A DNA stretch of 64,000 nucleotides from Sandaracinobacter neustonicus (GTDB taxonomy: Bacteria; Pseudomonadota; Alphaproteobacteria; Sphingomonadales; Sphingomonadaceae). The position numbers and the translations under genes were made by a program. Location: NCBI RefSeq assembly GCF_006385875.1, contig NZ_VFSU01000016.1, forward strand, positions 30,941 to 94,940. Reading direction: 5' to 3'. The notes under the pieces were generated by a model, which worked only from the letters and a program-made list of their open reading frames with translations, did not search any database and was not told the origin of the DNA. Of this stretch, positions 16,850 to 25,069 are shown one piece after another (positions within the stretch are counted from its first letter, which is position 1; every line of letters starts with the position of its first letter).

Positions 16850-17740
16850 TCAGCGCCGCACCAGCACCAGCGCGGCGCAGATGATGGCGGCCCCCAGCAG
16901 TTCCAGCGGCCCCATGGTTTCGCCGAACACCAGCCAGCCGATGGTGGCGGCCAGCAACGGCTGCACCAGCAGCCCCACGCCGATCACGGCAGCGGGCAGC
17001 GATCCGGTGGCGAACACCAGCAGCCCTTGCCCCACCAGCTGGCTCGTCACCGCCAGCGCCAGCAGTGGCCGCCAATCGCCGGGCCAGAAGGCCCCCGGTC
17101 CCAGCAGCGCCACCGGCAGCAACAGCAGCGCGGAAAATCCCGTGCTCATCGCCAGCAGGGTGGCGGTGGGAAGCTGCCCGCGCAGCCGCATCACCACGAT
17201 CAGGTAGCCGGCATAGAAACCAGCCGCCAGCAGACACAGCAGATCGCCCGCCAGATGCCGGGGGCTGAGTTCGGCCGACGCGCCGAGCAGCAGCAATGTG
17301 CCCGCCAACGCCATGCCCAGCGCCATCAGCTTTTGCCGTTCCGGCCGTTCCCACCCCGCCAGCATCGCCCAGCCCGCCAGCATGAAGGCCGCGCCATTGC
17401 CGAACAAAGTGGCGTTGGCGACGGTGGTGCGGTGAATGCCCATATGCCATGCGGCAAGATCGGCAGCGAACATCGCGCCAGCCGCCAGCGTCAGCCCCCA
17501 GGGCAGCGCCCGGACCGCCAGCGGGGCCACCTCCCGCCGCCGTGCTAGCACGGCGACCAGCGTGAGCACCGGCAGCGCCAGCCCCATCCGCCAGAAAGCG
17601 GACGACAGCGCCGACACGTCCGACAGCCGCACCAGCATCGGCCCGAACGCAAGGCAGGCCGAGCCGAGGATCAGCGCAACAAAGGGCCATGTCCGCGAGC
17701 GTGCGGCCGGAAAATCGAGGCTGGAAGGGGCGGAAGGCAT
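16850..17740 (-). CDS. EamA/DMT-superfamily transporter
   Basis: The 296-residue protein has about ten hydrophobic helices arranged as two EamA halves (roughly residues 18-145 and 160-295), the standard drug/metabolite-transporter layout. The segment VFGETMGPLELLGAAIICAA near the end is typical of the second half. Members export amino acids, metabolites or toxic compounds; the substrate cannot be told here. It is in the same direction as the S9 peptidase gene, with about 40 bases between. Confidence 0.85.
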   Translation of the reverse strand: MPSAPSSLDFPAARSRTWPFVALILGSACLAFGPMLVRLSDVSALSSAFWRMGLALPVLTLVAVLARRREVAPLAVRALPWGLTLAAGAMFAADLAAWHMGIHRTTVANATLFGNGAAFMLAGWAMLAGWERPERQKLMALGMALAGTLLLLGASAELSPRHLAGDLLCLLAAGFYAGYLIVVMRLRGQLPTATLLAMSTGFSALLLLPVALLGPGAFWPGDWRPLLALAVTSQLVGQGLLVFATGSLPAAVIGVGLLVQPLLAATIGWLVFGETMGPLELLGAAIICAALVLVRR

Positions 17741-17784
17741 GCTTCCGCTCCCCTAGGCCCTCCCCGATGGCGTAAACAACCCCC

Positions 17785-18729
17785 TCAGGCGGCGGCATGG
17801 CTCCTCTGCCGGCGGGCCGCCATGCCCACGGCACCAAAGCCGATGATCAGCATCGCCCATGTGGCAGGCTCCGGCACCATCGAGCGGGCCGTCACCACAT
17901 TTTCCAGCAGAACCTGCTTCGCGTCCTCGCCCAGCGAATCCGAAAGCTTCACACGAACGGTGTTGGTTGCGTCCATATAGCCGAGCCGGTTTGCAATGGT
18001 CTGCTTCATCGTGAGCAGCACATATTCGCCGCCGGACTGCAGCGTCAGCGGATTGCCGTCGCAGTCCGTGCCCAGCGTGGCGGATGCTTCGTGATAGCCT
18101 GCGGTCGCCGTGATCATGCTGGTCTCGGAATAGCCCAGAACGCCGGCTGATCCGCATCCCTTGCCGGTCGGGAAATCGATGATCTGGCTGGCATTGGCAA
18201 AGTTCGGCACATAGGCTGCGTCGAACAGGAACATATAGAAGCCGCCGATAGCCTCGCCTGAATACTCACCGAAGCCGTTCGCCACGCGCAGCGGAGCGCC
18301 AGACGATGTCCAGTCGATCAGTGCATCCAGCGCATAGGCGCTGCCGTCCGGGCCATTGAAGTCAAAACCCATATAGGTAACGATCGTACTGCCGATGCGG
18401 TTGTCGTCTCCGGCCCACACGCCGGACTTCACCAGCGGCAAGTCAAGTTCGCCGAACTGCACGCGTGAAACGATCGTGCCGCCGCTTTGCGGATAGACCA
18501 CATTGTTGACCGAAGCGCCCGGCCCGCCGGGGATATAGGTTTCCTTGCGGCCAAGGTCCGGGTTCCCGGTCCCCATGCAGTCCACATTGCCGGGAAGGCC
18601 CCAGCAGTTCCGCACGCTCTGAAAAGCGGCCGAACCGAAATTCTGCGCCTGCGCCGAAGCTGCCCCAGCCCCAAGCAGAACCATGCTTGCGGCCAATGAT
18701 GCGCGCGCGGCGAACAAGATGATGCTCAT
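17785..18729 (-). CDS. Exported protein of unknown function with PEPxxWA sorting tail
   Basis: The 314-residue protein has an export signal (about residues 1-28, ending ASAQAQ). A beta-rich Gly/Ser/Asn body follows, with four cysteines in two likely disulfides (RNCWGLPGNVDCMG and KGCGSAG…TDCDG). The last 25 residues are a PEP-CTERM-like tail, VPEPATWAMLIIGFGAVGM followed by basic residues. I recognise no enzyme motif. A purine-rich ribosome-binding site (GGGGGAGGGG) precedes the ATG at 18729. It is one of three proteins in the window with this tail, implying an exosortase elsewhere in the genome. Confidence 0.72.
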   Translation of the reverse strand: MSIILFAARASLAASMVLLGAGAASAQAQNFGSAAFQSVRNCWGLPGNVDCMGTGNPDLGRKETYIPGGPGASVNNVVYPQSGGTIVSRVQFGELDLPLVKSGVWAGDDNRIGSTIVTYMGFDFNGPDGSAYALDALIDWTSSGAPLRVANGFGEYSGEAIGGFYMFLFDAAYVPNFANASQIIDFPTGKGCGSAGVLGYSETSMITATAGYHEASATLGTDCDGNPLTLQSGGEYVLLTMKQTIANRLGYMDATNTVRVKLSDSLGEDAKQVLLENVVTARSMVPEPATWAMLIIGFGAVGMAARRQRSHAAA

Positions 18730-18838
18730 GAACCCCTCCCCCCTGACAGCCGCGCCCCTGACATGCGGCAGGCCGGGAAGCTGCCTGATGGCATTATATA
18801 TGTCAAATATAGAAAGACCTTAACAATCAGTTGGTTCG

Positions 18839-19972
18839 TTAACCAATTGTCAGCACAAAGGCCCGCAGGTCAGCCAGCAGCAGCTCCGGTTCTTCCAGTC
18901 CGATGAAGTGGCCGCCGCGGGGCATATCCGTCCAGTGCACCACATTATAGCCGCGTTCCACCATGGAGCGGGGCGGGAAGGCGAGCAGGTCGTAGGGGAA
19001 GGAGGCGACGCCGACGGGCACTTCGATGCGGCGGCCTTCGGGGATGCTGAAGCCGCCTTCCAGCGCCATGCCGCGATAGATCCATGTGGCGGACAGGAAG
19101 CTGCGGGTGGAGAGGTAGATCATGATGGTGTCCAGCAGGACATCCATCGGGAAGGGTGGGTCGATCGCGCCCTTTGTCTGGTCTGACCAGCCGCAATATT
19201 TTTCCGCGAACCATGCGGCCACGCCCATGGGGGAATCCATCATGGCGAAGCCAAGGCTTTGCGGCTTGGTGGATTGCAGGTGGAGATAGCCGGTTTCGGC
19301 CGCCTGCGTAACGGCGGCGCGCTGCAGCCAGCGCGTCTCCGCCTCGGTGGTGGGGCGCATGTTGGCGGAGCGCAGGCCATAGCCGTTCAGGTGGATGGCG
19401 CGGACATGGCGGCTGTCCAGCCCGATCCAGCCGCCGATCACACAGCCCCAGTCTCCCCCCTGATACAGGAAACTGTCATAGCCCAGCACCTGCATCAGCC
19501 GGTCATACAGGCCCGCCACCGCACGCGGGCCGATCGGCACCTTGGGCCGGTCGCTCCACGCATAACCCGGCAGGGAAGGGGCGATCACATGGAAGGCGGG
19601 TGCGGCCGGGTCTTCGGGTTCGGCCAGCCGCCGGTAGATGCTTTCGAACTCAAGGATGGAGCCGGGCCAGCCATGGGCGATCAGCAGCGGCTGCGCATCC
19701 GCGCGGGAGGATCGCAGGTGGATCGCGTGCAGGGAAAAGCCCGGCTCCACCTCCACCCGCACATGCGGGAAGGCGTTGATGCGGTTGACGCTCGCCGCCC
19801 AGTCATAGCCGGTCAGCCAGTGCGCGCGCAGCCGCTTCATATAGGCGCGGTTGGCCCCATGCTCCCAATGATGGCCTTCGGGTTCCTCGAAGAAGCGGAA
19901 CTCCTCCACGCGTTGCCGCACCCACTCCCATTCCTCGGGGTGGGCGGGCACGGTGAAGGGGGTCACGCTCAT
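18839..19972 (-). CDS. Epoxide hydrolase (EHN-domain alpha/beta hydrolase)
   Basis: The 377-residue protein has the epoxide-hydrolase N-terminal domain (about residues 1-105, with HWEHGANRAYMKRL), then an alpha/beta-hydrolase core. HGWPGS supplies the oxyanion loop, GGDWG the nucleophile Asp (about residue 176), and GGHF near the C-terminus the catalytic His. Microsomal-type epoxide hydrolases open epoxides to diols, and some members act on juvenile-hormone-like or terpene epoxides. Its ATG overlaps the stop codon of the upstream GMC oxidoreductase (ATGA), so the two are translationally coupled and probably act in one catabolic route. Confidence 0.87.
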   Translation of the reverse strand: MSVTPFTVPAHPEEWEWVRQRVEEFRFFEEPEGHHWEHGANRAYMKRLRAHWLTGYDWAASVNRINAFPHVRVEVEPGFSLHAIHLRSSRADAQPLLIAHGWPGSILEFESIYRRLAEPEDPAAPAFHVIAPSLPGYAWSDRPKVPIGPRAVAGLYDRLMQVLGYDSFLYQGGDWGCVIGGWIGLDSRHVRAIHLNGYGLRSANMRPTTEAETRWLQRAAVTQAAETGYLHLQSTKPQSLGFAMMDSPMGVAAWFAEKYCGWSDQTKGAIDPPFPMDVLLDTIMIYLSTRSFLSATWIYRGMALEGGFSIPEGRRIEVPVGVASFPYDLLAFPPRSMVERGYNVVHWTDMPRGGHFIGLEEPELLLADLRAFVLTIG

Positions 19973-21582
19973 GCGGCCAGCTTCGCGCCGGATTTCTGCG
20001 CGCGCCGGAGCTGGTCCGCCGCCTTTTCCGCGATCATGATGGTGGGAGCGTTGGTGTTGCCGCTCACGAGATAGGGCATCACCGAGGCGTCCACCACCAT
20101 CAGCCCTTCCACGCCGTTCACGTTCAGGGCGATGTCGGTCACGGCGTCGACGTCTGCGCCCATGCGGCAGGTGCCTACGGGGTGATAGATGGTTTCGGCC
20201 CAGCCCTTCAGCTTGTCCGCCAGCGCCGCGCCCTGCACGGCTTCGCCCGGCCATGCCTCGCCCGCATTATAGGGCGCGAGCGCAGGTTGCCTCCCGATGG
20301 CGCGGGCGATTTCCACGCCCTTCAGCAGTGTATCGAGGTCTTCCGGCGCGGAGAGATAGCGCGGATCGATGGCGGGATGCGCGCGCGGATCAGGCGATTT
20401 CAGCCAGATCGCCCCCCGGCTTTCCGGCCGCACCTGGCACACATGCACCTGATAGCCATGCTCCGGCGTCAGCCCGCCCACGCCATGCGCCATGCCCTTC
20501 ACCGGCATGAAGTGCATCTGGATATCCGGCGCGGCCAGCCCCTCGCGCGTGGAGACGAACGCGCCGACGGCGGTTGGCATATAGCTGGCGTTGCCCTGCT
20601 TGCGCAGGATCCAGTTCAGCCCCGTCCACAGCTTCACCAGCGGGTTGGTGTTGGCGTTCAGCGTGATCGGCTGGCTGCACTTCCATTGCACCAGCACGTC
20701 CAGATGGTCCTGCAGATTCTGCCCCACCTGCGCCCGGTCCGCCACCGTCTGCAGCCCCAGCGCCTTCAGTTGCGCCCCCGGCCCCACGCCGGACAGCAAC
20801 AGCAGTTGCGGCGAATTGATCGCCCCGCCAGACAGGATCACCCGCCGCCCGCGCACGGTCTGCCCGCCGGAATAGCTGACGCCGACCGCGCGTTTGCCTT
20901 CGAAAATCACCTTCTCCGCCAGCGCGCCGGTGATGATCTTCAGGTTCGGCCGCCGCTGCACCGCGTCTGTTAGGTAGGCGCGCGCGGCGGAGCAGCGCTG
21001 CCCGCCCCGGATGGTGGAATCATAGCCGCCCACACCTTCGAACTGCGGGCCGTTGAAATCGTCGGTTCGCGGCCATCCGGCCTCTGCGCCCGCTTCGATG
21101 AAGGCCTCGTTCAGCACGTGCGGCAGCACCCGCCGCGTGGTCGCCAGCGGGCCGCCGCTGCCATGCCAGTCGGACGATCCCCGGTCTGAATCCTCTGCCT
21201 TGCGGAAATAGGGCAGCACATCGGCCCAGCCCCAGCCGGTGCAGCCGATCTGCGCCCAACGGTCATAATCGCTGCTGTGGCCACGGATATAGACCATGCC
21301 GTTGATGGACGAAGATCCGCCCAGCGTCCGCCCGCGCGGCCAATAGAGTTTGCGCCCGTTCAGCTGCGCCTGCGGCTCCGTCCAGAAGCCCCAGTTCAGA
21401 TCGCTGTTCTTTTCCGGCGGGATGATTTCGCCGATTCCGGCGGGCATCTGCACCAGCATGGCCTTGTCGCTGCCGCCCGCTTCCAGCAGCGCCACCCGCG
21501 TACCCGCATCTTCAGACAGGCGCGCTGCCAGCACGCATCCGGCCGAACCCGCGCCCACGATCACGAAATCAAAGTCGTCCAC
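19969..21582 (-). CDS. GMC-family FAD-dependent alcohol oxidoreductase
   Basis: Members (choline dehydrogenase, alkanol and polyethylene-glycol dehydrogenases) oxidise alcohols to aldehydes with FAD. The 537-residue protein starts with the FAD dinucleotide motif VGAGSAGCVLAARLSED (about residues 8-24). GMC signature 1 follows (GGSSSINGMVYIRG, about 86-99), then signature 2 (SGGAINSPQLLLLSG, about 255-269). Near the C-terminus are the catalytic His in YHPVGTCRMG and a His/Asn equivalent in VSGNTNAPT. No export signal is visible. It overlaps and precedes the epoxide hydrolase. The substrate is unknown; an alcohol or diol in a terpenoid, glycol or fatty-epoxide pathway would fit. Confidence 0.9.
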   Translation of the reverse strand: MDDFDFVIVGAGSAGCVLAARLSEDAGTRVALLEAGGSDKAMLVQMPAGIGEIIPPEKNSDLNWGFWTEPQAQLNGRKLYWPRGRTLGGSSSINGMVYIRGHSSDYDRWAQIGCTGWGWADVLPYFRKAEDSDRGSSDWHGSGGPLATTRRVLPHVLNEAFIEAGAEAGWPRTDDFNGPQFEGVGGYDSTIRGGQRCSAARAYLTDAVQRRPNLKIITGALAEKVIFEGKRAVGVSYSGGQTVRGRRVILSGGAINSPQLLLLSGVGPGAQLKALGLQTVADRAQVGQNLQDHLDVLVQWKCSQPITLNANTNPLVKLWTGLNWILRKQGNASYMPTAVGAFVSTREGLAAPDIQMHFMPVKGMAHGVGGLTPEHGYQVHVCQVRPESRGAIWLKSPDPRAHPAIDPRYLSAPEDLDTLLKGVEIARAIGRQPALAPYNAGEAWPGEAVQGAALADKLKGWAETIYHPVGTCRMGADVDAVTDIALNVNGVEGLMVVDASVMPYLVSGNTNAPTIMIAEKAADQLRRAQKSGAKLAA

Positions 21583-21729
21583 TCGAATTCCTCCCGCCTT
21601 CTCCCAAAGGCCTGCCCCTTCCTAGCCCAGCCCGTTACGCGGAGAAACCCTCCGCATAATGCTGAAAACTGCGCGACAGAGTGTTTCGCCTGCCCTTGCC
21701 CCCCCGGCCCGAGCGGTTAGGAAAGGGGG

Positions 21730-22671
21730 ATGCGTATCCGCCAGTTCCTTTCCGCCATGTTGATGCCCGCGCTGCTGATCCTGTCCGCCTGCGCCATGGG
21801 CCGGGTGGATACCCATCGCCCGCCCGCGCCGGTGATGCGGGCCATGCCCGACGTATTCGATTGCCTGCGCGAACGCCGCCTGGCGCTGGTGTCTGCGCAT
21901 CGCGGGCAGAAGGATCCGATGGCGGCGGAAAACAGCATCGCTTCGTTCGCGGATACCATTGAGCGCGGCCCCATCTTCATCGAGGTGGATGTCTCCCGCT
22001 CGGCAGACGGCGTGCTGATGCTGATGCACGATCAGACGCTGGATCGCACCACCACCGGCCTCGGCCCGCTGGCGGGCTATAGCTATCAGCAGCTCCGCCG
22101 CGCCTGGCTGAAAGACGGCAAGGGCGCCATCACCGATGAGCGCATCCCCACGCTGGAGGAAGCGCTGGTGTGGGCGCGGCGCAACGGCGGGGTGCTGCAA
22201 CTGGATATCAAGCCGGGCGTGCCGTTGGCCGATGTGCTGGAACAGGTGCGCGAGCAGCGGATGGAAAATCAGGTGATCCTGATCGCCTATAGTCTGGCGG
22301 ACGTGCGCAATTTCCAGCGCGCCGCGCCGGAAATGATGATTTCCGCCAGCGGCCGCAACGCCAGCGAGAACGCCGCGATCCTTGCCATGGCGAACCCGCG
22401 CATGCTGTTCTTCACCGGCGTTGCAGAGCCGGACCCGGCGCTGATCGCCCGGCTGGACGCCGCCGGGGTGGAAGCCATCACCGGCACGCTGGGCAAAGCC
22501 GGCGAGCGGCTGGACGACCGCTATCTGGCGGACGGCAACGCCAGCGAATATGCAGCGTTGGCGGAACGCGGCGTGGCGCTGATCGCCAGCGATCAGCCCG
22601 TCGTGGCATGGCGCGCGCTGAAATCCGCCGACCGCGACGGCACCATCTGCCTGCTGGGAGTGAAACAATGA
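21730..22671 (+). CDS. Glycerophosphodiester phosphodiesterase, lipoprotein
   Basis: GDPD enzymes split glycerophosphodiesters to glycerol-3-phosphate and an alcohol with a metal ion in a TIM barrel. The 313-residue protein has a lipoprotein signal with lipobox LSAC (Cys about residue 19). The catalytic region includes AHRGQ (about 56-60), AENS (about 66), then IEVDVSRSADGVLMLMHD (about 87-104), carrying the metal-binding Glu and Asp and the second His. It is therefore probably anchored in the envelope and acts on phospholipid head-group products. Its stop codon overlaps the start of the quinone reductase gene (ATGA). Confidence 0.87.
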   Translation: MRIRQFLSAMLMPALLILSACAMGRVDTHRPPAPVMRAMPDVFDCLRERRLALVSAHRGQKDPMAAENSIASFADTIERGPIFIEVDVSRSADGVLMLMHDQTLDRTTTGLGPLAGYSYQQLRRAWLKDGKGAITDERIPTLEEALVWARRNGGVLQLDIKPGVPLADVLEQVREQRMENQVILIAYSLADVRNFQRAAPEMMISASGRNASENAAILAMANPRMLFFTGVAEPDPALIARLDAAGVEAITGTLGKAGERLDDRYLADGNASEYAALAERGVALIASDQPVVAWRALKSADRDGTICLLGVKQ

Positions 22672-23633
22672 AAGCCATCCGCTTCGCCGAAACCGGCGGC
22701 CCTCAGGTGATGAAGCTGCTGGACGTGGAGGTGGGAGAGCCCGGCCCCGGGCAGGCCCGCGTTCGCCACAGCGTGATCGGCGTGAACTTCATCGACACCT
22801 ATCACCGCTCCGGCCTTTATCCGATGCAGCTGCCCTCCGGGCTGGGGATGGAAGCGGCCGGCGTGGTGGAGGCGGTGGGGGAGGGCGTCTCCCATGTCTC
22901 CGTGGGAGACAGGGTGATCTATTTCGCCAACCCGCCCGGTGCCTATGCCACCCATCGGCTGATGGACGCCCGCCCGCTGGTGAAGCTGCCGGACAGCGTG
23001 TCTGACGAGCAGGCGGCGGCCCTGTGGTTAAAGGCCTGCACTGTCGAATCGCTGGTGGAGCGCTGCGCCCGGGTGCAGCCGGGGCAGACGGTGCTGGTGC
23101 CCGCGGCAGCCGGGGGCGTGGGCGTGCTGCTGTGCCAATGGCTGAAATCGAAGGATGTCACCGTGATCGGCACCGTCGGCTCACCCGCGAAGGTGGACAT
23201 CGCCCGCGCGGCGGGGGCCGACCATGTGCTGTCTTACGAGGAAGTCCCCGCCCGCGTGCGCGAGATCACGGGCGGCAAGGGCGTGGACGCCGCGATCGAC
23301 GGGGTGGGCAAATCCACCTTCGACAGTTCGCTGGACAGTCTGAAGCGGCGCGGCATCCTCGCCAGTTTCGGCAACGCTTCCGGCCCGGCCGCGCCGCTGG
23401 ATATCGGCTTGCTCGCCCGCAAAGGCTCGCTGTTCGTCACCCGGCCCACCCTGTTCGATTATTATGCCACGCCCGAGGATTTCGCGGCAGGCACGGCGGC
23501 CGTGTTCGCGAAAATCGCTTCCGGCGTGCTGAAGGCGCATATCGGCCAAAGTTTCGCGCTGGCGGATGCCGTTGCCGCGCACAAGGCACTGGAAGCGCGG
23601 CAGACGGTGGGGTCGTCGCTGCTGATCCCCTGA
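22668..23633 (+). CDS. qor: NADPH:quinone reductase, zinc-independent MDR family
   Basis: The 321-residue protein is a zinc-free medium-chain dehydrogenase/reductase. The N-terminal GroES-like domain has VIGVNFIDTYHRSGLYP, conserved in QOR. The nucleotide-binding domain shows AAAGGVGVLLCQW (about residues 148-160) and a Ser/Lys pattern that favours NADPH. The zinc-ligand cysteines of alcohol dehydrogenases are absent. It reduces quinones by one electron or related enones. It is translationally coupled to the GDPD gene by an ATGA overlap, although no functional link is obvious. Confidence 0.88.
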   Translation: MKAIRFAETGGPQVMKLLDVEVGEPGPGQARVRHSVIGVNFIDTYHRSGLYPMQLPSGLGMEAAGVVEAVGEGVSHVSVGDRVIYFANPPGAYATHRLMDARPLVKLPDSVSDEQAAALWLKACTVESLVERCARVQPGQTVLVPAAAGGVGVLLCQWLKSKDVTVIGTVGSPAKVDIARAAGADHVLSYEEVPARVREITGGKGVDAAIDGVGKSTFDSSLDSLKRRGILASFGNASGPAAPLDIGLLARKGSLFVTRPTLFDYYATPEDFAAGTAAVFAKIASGVLKAHIGQSFALADAVAAHKALEARQTVGSSLLIP

Positions 23634-23659
23634 AGAATTGTCGGTTTGCGGGCGCGCCG

Positions 23660-24328
23660 TCAGCCGCTGGCAACGGCGCTTTCCAGCGCCTGCACCGGGA
23701 TCAGCGGCACGACATCGCGCCCGCCGGAAATGATCATCTCCATCGCCACATAGAAGATCAGCGCCAGACCGATCCAGCCGATCCAGTGATAGCGTTCGAT
23801 CAGCCGGGCGATGTAGTTGGCCGCCACGCCCATCAGCGCGACAGACAGCACCAGCCCCAGAATCATGATTTCGGTGTGGTCGCGCGACGCACCCGCCACG
23901 GCGAGCACATTGTCCAGGCTCATGGAAAGATCGGCGATGGCCACGGCCCAGGCCGCGCCCCAGAAGGTCTTGGCGGATCGCGGCGCATCATGGGCGATGG
24001 TGCCGTCGTCCAGCACCACCTTGGTATCGGGCTGCAGTTCTCGATACATTTTCCAGCAGACCCACAGCAGCAGGATGCCGCCCGCCAGCCGGATGCCCAC
24101 GACATCCAGCAACTGCGTCACCACCAGCGCGAAGGCGATGCGCATCACCAGCGCGGCCACCATGCCCAGCGCGATCACCTTCTTGCGCTCGGCAGGCGGA
24201 AGACCGGCAGCCAGCGCGCCGATCACGATGGCGTTGTCACCCGCCAGCACAAGGTCGATCATGATCACCTTGCCCAGCGCCGCCCAGGCGCCCGGCTCGG
24301 CCATGAAGCTGAGGTCAAACACGTTCAT
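23660..24328 (-). CDS. TerC-family integral membrane protein
   Basis: The 222-residue protein has seven hydrophobic helices. The two conserved acidic motifs of TerC proteins are present: DLVLAGDNAIVIG near residue 27 and DLSMSLDNVLAVAG near residue 138. Their Asp residues are thought to bind metal ions within the membrane. Relatives (Alx, YkoY, MeeF) export manganese or load it into secreted proteins, so tellurite resistance is not a safe inference. The gene is convergent with the quinone reductase and lies just before tRNA-Leu. Confidence 0.85.
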   Translation of the reverse strand: MNVFDLSFMAEPGAWAALGKVIMIDLVLAGDNAIVIGALAAGLPPAERKKVIALGMVAALVMRIAFALVVTQLLDVVGIRLAGGILLLWVCWKMYRELQPDTKVVLDDGTIAHDAPRSAKTFWGAAWAVAIADLSMSLDNVLAVAGASRDHTEIMILGLVLSVALMGVAANYIARLIERYHWIGWIGLALIFYVAMEMIISGGRDVVPLIPVQALESAVASG

Positions 24329-24410
24329 CGCGCGCTGCTAGCGCAAAGCGAAGGGCGTGAAAACGGGGGGCAATGAAAATTGGCGGGCACGGCCAGCGTG
24401 AGGGCAAGAT

Positions 24411-24497
24411 TGGTGCGGACGGCGGGACTCGAACCCGCACTCCCCGAGGGGAAAGGGATTTTAAGTCCCGTGCGTCTACCAGTTTCGCCACGTCCGC
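24411..24497 (-). tRNA. tRNA-Leu(UAA), CCA encoded
   Basis: On the minus strand the acceptor stem GCGGACG/CGTCCGC closes the gene, the anticodon loop CTTAAAA gives anticodon UAA, and the long variable arm (CTTTCCCCTCGGGGAG region) is that of a class II leucine tRNA. The T arm has GGTTCGAGTCC. The discriminator A and the CCA end are encoded (24411-24414 on the plus strand reads TGGT). Confidence 0.95.
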
Positions 24498-24654
24498 ATA
24501 AGGGTAACGCCTAGAGGCGGCTGTATTTATTGGCAACAGCAAGCGGGCGCTTGATCCGCGAGCGGCACGGGGGTGCGACGGCATATCAGGTGGCGCAACC
24601 TGCTGCGCCGATGTTCGTGGCGAAACGCGCGTCGGGCCGGAAAGGCCGGGCCTC

Positions 24655-24936
24655 TCAATCCATGTTGAGGCGTTCGCGCAATTCCTTGCCGGGCTTGAAG
24701 TGCGGCACCCGCTTCGCGTCCACGTCCACCGACTCGCCGGTGCGCGGGTTGCGGCCGGTGCGGGCGTTGCGGCCGCGGGTGGAGAAGGCGCCAAAGCCGC
24801 GAAGCTCCACGCGGCCGCCTTCCGTCAGCCGGTCGGTGATCGAATCGAGGATGGTCGAAACCACACGCTCGGCCTCGCGCTGCCCCAGATGCGGGTTCGC
24901 GTCGGCAATCTTCTGCACCAGCTCGGATCGGATCAT
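24655..24936 (-). CDS. ihfB: Integration host factor subunit beta
   Basis: IHF is a heterodimer that bends DNA sharply in recombination, replication and sigma-54 transcription. The 93-residue protein is a full-length HU/IHF fold. Residues 45-65 ([20 protein letters not shown]) match the IHF form of the family signature, and the arm contains the intercalating Pro ([11 protein letters not shown]). The C-terminal [10 protein letters not shown] is typical of the beta subunit. It lies downstream of rpsA in the same direction, the conserved cmk-rpsA-ihfB order, with a hairpin between them. Confidence 0.93.
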   Translation of the reverse strand: MIRSELVQKIADANPHLGQREAERVVSTILDSITDRLTEGGRVELRGFGAFSTRGRNARTGRNPRTGESVDVDAKRVPHFKPGKELRERLNMD

Positions 24937-25010
24937 GGTCTGCCCCTGTCGTCGGAATACAGACTATGTGCCTTATTCACGTCGCCGGTCAACCCCTTCA
25001 ATCGTAACGC

Positions 25011-25040
25011 AAAAGGGCGGCACCTTGCGGCACCGCCCTT
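25011..25040 (-). terminator. Terminator after rpsA
   Basis: Read on the minus strand, an AAGGGCGG…CCGCCCTT stem, extended inward by two Watson-Crick and two wobble pairs, closes a four-base loop. TTTT follows at once. It lies 29 bases past the rpsA stop codon and before ihfB, so ihfB is partly insulated or uses its own promoter. Confidence 0.8.
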
Positions 25041-25069
25041 CATGCGCCTGTGCGCGGCCGCAGTCAGCC

